From positions 11,227,874-11,291,873 of the forward strand of contig CM041198.1 in assembly GCA_023078555.1 (NCBI GenBank): a stretch of 64,000 nt of DNA, given 5' to 3'. A model generated the notes under the pieces. The model did no database searches. It was not told the DNA's origin and saw only the letters and a list, made by a program, of their open reading frames with translations. The stretch is from Ulva prolifera (lineage: Eukaryota; Chlorophyta; Ulvophyceae; Ulvales; Ulvaceae). The number at the start of each line of letters is the position of its first letter. Positions within the stretch are counted from its first letter, which is position 1. Both the position numbers and the translations under genes were made by a program. This document shows positions 58,218-64,000 of this stretch, piece after piece.

Positions 58218-58589
58218 GGCAGCGATTTCCCATCCCTTCAAGACCAACTTTCAGAGACAAATCTCCATACGGGTCATTGGGCTGCATCCGCTTCAGGACC
58301 CAGTTATACTGATGAAAAGACAAATGCGTTGTGAATGCAGGATCCAGCAAGTATGCGTCATGTGGAACCTCAGCTCTTCCATCATTGGGACGCTTCCGAT
58401 CGATTGCCGCAGCAGCCACATGGCACCACTGCTCATGATCCGCCGCAGCAGACAACGGACTGCTCTGGTTGGACCTGACCACCCCCCTATTGACAAGATG
58501 GCCCTCCAGAACATGTTTCTTAAGCGTGCCCGTCTTAAATGTAAAGAAACGGTAACCATCCTGATCCACTCCTGGTACTTGGACGCATC
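58218..58589 (-). pseudogene. copia A pol fragment (protease to pre-integrase)
   Basis: The minus strand reads NRGVVRSNQSSP, AEVPHDAYLLDPAFTTHLSF and HQYNWVLKRMQPND, matching the left element at about 1800-2090. It is cut on one side by the copia B LTR (58217) and on the other by the copia A LTR (58590), and so is the remains of an older element. Confidence 0.9.
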
Positions 58590-58934
58590 TGTCACAATGC
58601 ATGAGCCTGCGGGCAGCAGTGTGGTGACAGGTGCATCCATGCACGATCGATCCGCGGATCGAGTGCAGGGTTAAGCCTCCAGCGGGATTTTCCCGAGGTA
58701 ATGAGGGAGATCCTGCGGTGATCTCCTGCCGTAATCTTGACTATTCAGTGTGCATATATGGCTGTGCACACAGACAGCTGTAACCTTTATTCTTACTGTT
58801 TCACGGTACTAGTATTCTCCTCCCAAGCATTCCTCGTTCTACCCGTGTGCGCAGCAGGTTTGGAATGCTTGCTGACTGACTTGACATGTGCATGACTGCG
58901 CGTCTGACCTGCATACATGATAGAATTTCTGACA
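58590..58934 (+). repeat. 5' LTR of right copia A element
   Basis: This 345-bp LTR reads TGTCACAATGC...AATTTCTGACA and is followed directly by TGGTATCGGTAATTTTTCC, the primer-binding region. It was inserted into the older copia A pol fragment at 58218-58589. Confidence 0.9.
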
Positions 58935-59239
58935 TGGTATCGGTAATTTTTCCGTTCTGTCTGATAGGTCTTGTTCAGGAAGCCAATGACCAAAGTCTGC
59001 GCGCAGACACAGCAGGCATTCCACTGTTCTGCCGGCGCTTAAGCTGCGGCCGAAAGCGCAGGCATCATTCAAGCAGTCTCGTAGCATATTGTTATTGGAT
59101 CAATTCGAGATGCTTTGTCTTCAATGATCAGCGCTGGGAAAAGCGAATGCATTCGCTTACTTTCTCAACCTGTCGGCTTGCGAGCCATCCCATCGGTTAG
59201 TTGCTGCGCAAAACAAACAACCGTCCGTCCTACTGCAGG

Positions 59240-62200
59240 ATGTCTAACCTCGATCTCTCTAATGCCAACTCTCCTCGCGAGGAGAGGCAAGACGAGGATG
59301 ACCAGCAGCCAATCGTCGACGGGAACGTTGACCAGCAGCTCCCTGAAGGAGAACAGCCCGCGGGCATGTTACTTCGTGGCGGATGAGTTATCTGACCACG
59401 TCCCTCTTCCCAGGCTGGGCAGAGTGGCCAGCAGGTGCCTTTTTCCTCTCATGTTGTGAACGATCATGGTCACACTGAGTCTTTCATCACACTCGAAACG
59501 TTGACCGAAGCGCTGCGTGCATCTCGGGGACGTAACGAGCCTGATTTGTCGAAAGGAAAACTGCCTGAATGGAATTATAAGACCGAAAGTTTCGTTGCGT
59601 ACGAGCAGAAAGTCTTCGTGTGGTTGGGTCAATTCGAGCTAGACCATCTGTTGCAGCACGCACCGTCCGCGGACGAACAGCGTGTCCATGCTAAAGCAAG
59701 GACTCAAGTCCTTATGTCTTTGCCTGACGCGGATAGGACCACTGTCTATCGCATGTCACATCTGTGTGAAGCATGGGCCTACCTGACTACAAAGTATAGG
59801 CCTAGCACTGAAGCCGAGATCCACAGACTGTGGAGTCGATTCAACTCATTGTCACAGAAAAATAGAGATGTTGGGTCCTACTGTGGTGATGTGATGAGTG
59901 TGTACACTCAACTGGAGGCACTAGGTGCCGATGTGGGCCAGCGATGGCTTCATTTAAAACTTTCAGAAGTGGGGGAGGAGTTCAACGCTGTGCGCGGCGA
60001 AGTTCAACACTCCTCCCCTCATGTTATCATTGCACGTTTGACTGAGCATGCTGATTTGCTCAAGCAGCAGCGGCTGCACGCTAGGTCTGGGGCGCCTGCG
60101 GGCAAACCAGGCCAAGGCTGGCGCAATCAGCAGCGAGGCGAAGGTCCTGCAGTCGCCGCGCTTGACGCTGGCAATGCTCCTCGCGAGGAGACCAGGACCT
60201 GCTTCTTCGGTAAGAAGAAAGGACACTTGCGTGCGAACTGCCCCCAGCGCAAACAGGCCGCGGACAAAGATGTTTGTGCTGTAGAACTGCCTGAAGAGTT
60301 CCCGGATCACGATGCGTTGGCGCCGTGGAATTTTATAATCGATAGCGGTTCTGACATACACATTGTGGGCAATCGCGACATGTTTACCGAGTATTGTCCG
60401 TGCCAGAGGACTGCCAATCCCGCGGGACCAGGCAAGATCCCCATTATGGGCAGGGGAACCATTCAGGTGAACCTGGGCACGTATGTGGATGAGCATGGGA
60501 ATAAGCATCCTCGAGATGTGGAAATCCCGGGTGTGTACTATGCCCCTGAGTGTCCGTACAACATACTGAGTACTATGGGTCTTCGCCATGAGCGAATGTA
60601 CTTAGACACGCGTAGAAGTGTGTTGTATGTCCCCAATTTTGGAGACATGGCTACTAGTATAGAGGATGAGTCCAAATACCAGGAGCTGGATGAGGATAAG
60701 TGTCGCGTCTTTGCTTTCAAATTGTGTTTCATCAAGAAGCCTGTTCTTGAGGGTCATCCTGTCAATAGGGGAGTGGTCTGGTCTGACCAGAGCAGTCCGT
60801 CCTCTGTTGCGGAGGATCAACAGCGGTGGTGTCAAGTGGCCGCTGCGGCGATCGACCTCAAGCGCCCCAATGCTGGGGGAGCTGAGATCCCACATGATGC
60901 TTACTTGCTGGAACCTGCATTTCTTGCTCATTTGTCGTTTCACTAGTCAAATTGGGTCTTGAAGCGGATGCAGTCAAATGGTGATTTTTGTGGTGATTTG
61001 AATTTGAGAATTGACCCCGAGCCAATGGGGAATCGTTGTCACGGCTGCAGAATTGGCAAAGTGCCTGCGGGCAGAATCTCAGCCAATAATCGTGCACTCT
61101 TAGGCCAGGCGAAATACCACGGCGAGCAATTGCATGCTGATTTGGCTGGTCCCATCACTCCTGTTGGGATCGGCGGTGTGAAATATGTTATGTTTGTGAT
61201 GTGCGCCTTCACCCGTTATACTTTTATTGTCGGTCTGCGTAAAAAGAGTGAGGCTGCAGCCATGATCTCTTACATCATTGAGCGCATTCGGGTGAATGTG
61301 GTGAAGCCAGGTGAACCGGGTGTGCGCATCCTTCACACCGACAAAGGGGGAGAGTTCATGGTTGATGCCTTAATTAAAGCTCCACCTCCAGCGTCGTGGC
61401 CTCACTCACCGCACCACCCCCACAGCTGATCATCGCTGTAATGGCATGATCGAGCGGAGGATCGGTATTGCCTTCGAGGCAGTCCGGGCTGTACTGCTTG
61501 CGAGCGGTCTCCCTCTGTTCCTGTGGATTGAATGTCTTGCCAGTGTCATCCATGGTCACAATCTCACGCCGTGCTCGGCGCTGTACCATGACAAACTGGC
61601 AATAATGATGAAGGCCCAGAAAGCTCAGCGTGATGCCAATACAGCTGCGGATGTAGAGGAGGCTGCGCAGGCCAATAAACGCTTGACAAAGGCCGAACGT
61701 ACTCAGTTGAGGGAGGAGGAGAAGCGCAAGTGGGAGTTGCTCACAATGACAGACCTGGATGAGTTTTTGACCAGGTCTTGTGACAGGGTTATCATTCCCT
61801 ACATGTCTTTTTTCAGAGATACATCCGTTGAGGTGTTCCAGGATTTGGTGAAGCAGCAGCGTCCATGGGGGGTTGAGGGGTATGTGTATCCCAGGGATGA
61901 CAAGCTGCGGAAGTTGTCCGTGCGGGGTATGGTCGCATACTGGGTTGGTGCTGGGCCTGGGCCTAGCATGCAGCGTGTGTACGCCAAGGACGTTCTTGGG
62001 GGTAGGGTTGTGGTGGTGCGGCAGATCATGTGCACCACGGATCAGATGATCCGACACGTACGCAAGTACGATGCGTCCGCTGTTGTGAACAAGAGGGAGC
62101 CTGCGGAGTTTGCGAACTCCCTTCAGGTTGTCTTTGAACAAGATAATGAGGGTGTCCGTGTGACAGACAGTGATGTCCCCTCATTCCTGGCTGACTCCAC

Positions 62201-64000
62201 ACATGACGGGGGAGTGTTGCGCCGTCTGCGTGAATTCTCGCACGCCCCCCCAGATCATGGTAGAGTCCCTGTCATGGACATGACGTTCAGAAAAGGACTC
62301 ATTACTTGATGAGGCATTGTACTCTCCGCGTTTCGGCGCAGGTTCCTCTGCTGAGGTGCTCCGGCGTGACCCTGCGCGGGACACACCGGAGGTGGCCACG
62401 CACACCATGCATTCACGCGTGCGATTGCTCGTGCAGCTGCCCACCCTGACGTTGAAGTCCCTCCTCGGGTCCCAGGCCAGGCGCACCTATCTGGGGCCCC
62501 TCCAGCACGCACTGTCGAGTATGTGGTGACTCGCAATGCGCAACTCCATGACCCTGGCATCGAAGCTGCATTTGTCTTGCCCATGCCTCCACCGTCGTCT
62601 GATGATCCGATGGACAACGATGATGATGACGACGGCCCTGGCATCTACAGTGAGGATGATGCAGATGAGATGGAGGAGTACACCATCAGCGATGATGAAC
62701 GGGCTGCGGCTCATCAGAATTGCGAGGCTCAGCAGGTCCGCTCAGGGAGTAATTCGGCTGCGGCCTCAGCATCTGGCGCGGGAGCAGTAGCTAAGCCCAT
62801 GCGAGGGGCTAAGGGGCTGAGACCTTCCTGGGAGGATGAGCATGATGAAGTTGAGATGGAGTCCGGATCCGAATTAGGGGGAGAGATCCAGGCTGCCCCC
62901 TCTGCCGCTGTTGGGGTTGATTTGCCTGATGAGGTAAGAGCCATTCCAGCTGCTCTTCCCCGCATTAAAATCAATCCTCTTGTACGCAGACGCCTTGTTC
63001 CTTTGGCTGTGGATGTAGCTGCTGTGCATGAGCCCGCGGGCTCTGATCTTGCTAGTAGTGAAACAGTAGTAGCTGACATCAAGTCCCCAGGCTGCAATCA
63101 GGACACATCAGCCGTGGCTGACTGTGGAGTGTCCGGTGCAGGCCTGAAGCATCAGCATATGGAGTCTCGTGAGAAGCAATGTGCTCAGCGTCGTGGGTCG
63201 CGCAGAGCAGCTGCTGCCAGGAAGCAGAAGCCTTTCGACCCTGATCTGCCTTCTATGAAGGAGGGACTCGCGGGTCCAGATAGGGATGCTTGGCTGCGTG
63301 CCATGCAGGAGGAGGTGGAAGCACTGGGTGAGCACGGGACTTTTATGTTGTGCTATCTGCCTACGGGTAAGAAAGCTATCTCGGACAAGTGGGTGTTCAA
63401 GATTAAGCGCGGACCTGCTGGTGAGATTCAGCGTTACAAGGCACGATATGTAGCTCGTGGTTTTTCTCAGGTAGAAGGAGTTGATTTCTTTGAGACTTGG
63501 TCCCCTGTCGGTAGTTACGCGACACTGCGTATGTTGCTGTCTATTGCTGCTCAGGAGGATCTGGAGATTAGGCATATAGATATACAATGTGCTTTTCTGA
63601 ACGGTGACCTGGAAGAAGAGGTTTTCGTTGAACAGCCCCCGTACTTTACAGACGGGACAGCACGTGTATGGAAATTGCATAAGACTCTGTATGGCCTGAA
63701 GCAAGCCGCTCGCGAGTGGCATAAAGCTTTAGTAAAGGTCTTGGCTGAACGGGGATTTGTGTGCGCACAAAGTGATCCTGGACTGTATCTCAGAAAAACC
63801 GGTCGATGCTTTGTTTTTCTGTGGGTAGATGACTGATTCATTTTCAGTTGCTCCGCGGGGCTGCAGGAAAATATCAGTGTCATTCTCACGAAATTTTAAG
63901 GTAGAGACCTAGGTGACCTGTCTTGGGCACTTGGCACTGAGATCACGCGTGATCGTAAGGCCAAAACAATCACAATGACACAACGTACCAAAATCCAGAA
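59240..64000 (+). pseudogene. copia family A gag-pol (gag to reverse transcriptase), broken
   Basis: The start chosen is the ATG at 59240 (MSNLDLSNANSPREERQDED), in frame with the gag core after two TGA codons near 59384 and 59393. The gag core is at 59470-60050. The zinc knuckle has lost one ligand (CFFGKKKGHLRANC, Cys to Gly). Protease IDSGSDIHIVGN, then an in-frame TAG near 60944, pre-integrase NRCHGCRIG, and integrase (HADLAGP, ILHTDKGGEF, MIERRIG) with a frameshift near 61372. Another frameshift follows near 62300. The acidic linker (SSDDPMDNDDDDDGPG) leads to reverse transcriptase at about 63250-63890: KWVFKIKRGPAGE, KARYVARGFSQVEG, DIQCAFLNGDLEEEVFVEQP, LYGLKQAAREWHKAL and VDD, followed at once by TGA (63834-63836). 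It is inactive. Confidence 0.92.

Larger units (their letters stand above)
58590..64000 (+). mobile_element. Ty1/copia retrotransposon, family A, right copy (runs off window)
   Basis: It consists of LTR 58590-58934, primer site from 58935, gag, protease, integrase, acidic linker and reverse transcriptase; RNase H and the 3' LTR are outside. It is more decayed than the left copy. Together with the left copy it allows the consensus family A domain plan to be read. Confidence 0.93.

Noticed and set aside
59963-60589. 208-codon minus-strand frame inside copia A gag
   Set aside because: The plus strand has gag, knuckle and protease motifs here; the minus frame is a shadow.

Overview
This is eukaryotic nuclear DNA. 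The host genes are split by many short GT-AG introns, and nearly all the rest is transposable elements, most of them broken and nested in one another. The gene set (plant-type beta-amylase, GH47 alpha-mannosidase, SurE phosphatase, a SET protein with a transit-peptide-like start, a single-pass receptor kinase) and the MULE, hAT, Ty1/copia and Ty3/gypsy elements fit a green alga or another member of the green lineage. The species cannot be fixed from sequence alone.

Layout. 1-5.3 kb: minus-strand copia element (family A) cut by the window edge, its LTR lying head to head with a second LTR, then a solo LTR. 5.3-7.6 kb: no recognised gene. 7.6-11.5 kb: GH47 mannosidase (+). 12.3-13.8 kb: SurE (-), possibly broken. 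15.3-17.3 kb: Egalitarian/EXD1-like 3'-5' exonuclease-fold protein (+). 19.1-21.9 kb: beta-amylase (-). 22.4-24.3 kb: a long hairpin and a hAT-type element. 25.7-26.9 kb: SET-domain gene (-). 27.4-27.9 kb: probable LINE relic (-). 29.2-37.7 kb: Ty3/gypsy element (+) with a PHD finger in pol, itself interrupted by a 703-bp hAT element and a 372-bp solo LTR. 37.7-40.6 kb: MULE transposase-like gene (+), broken. 44.1-47.7 kb: receptor-like kinase (+). 49.3-50.3 kb: possible receptor relic. 50.6-58.6 kb: nested copia relics (families A and B), solo LTRs and a small DNA transposon. 58.6-64 kb: a second family A copia element (+), running off the window.

Several insertions carry exact target-site duplications, so their order can be read: solo LTRs in Ty3 gag-pol and in copia B gag, hAT in Ty3 gag, a DNA element inside a copia B LTR, and the right-hand copia A element inside an older copia A pol fragment. 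The five host genes whose ends could be read all stop with TGA, while many in-frame stops in the relics are TAA or TAG. This may only be C-to-T decay but is flagged. Exon limits were found by eye from splice signals and family alignment, so internal joins are estimates.
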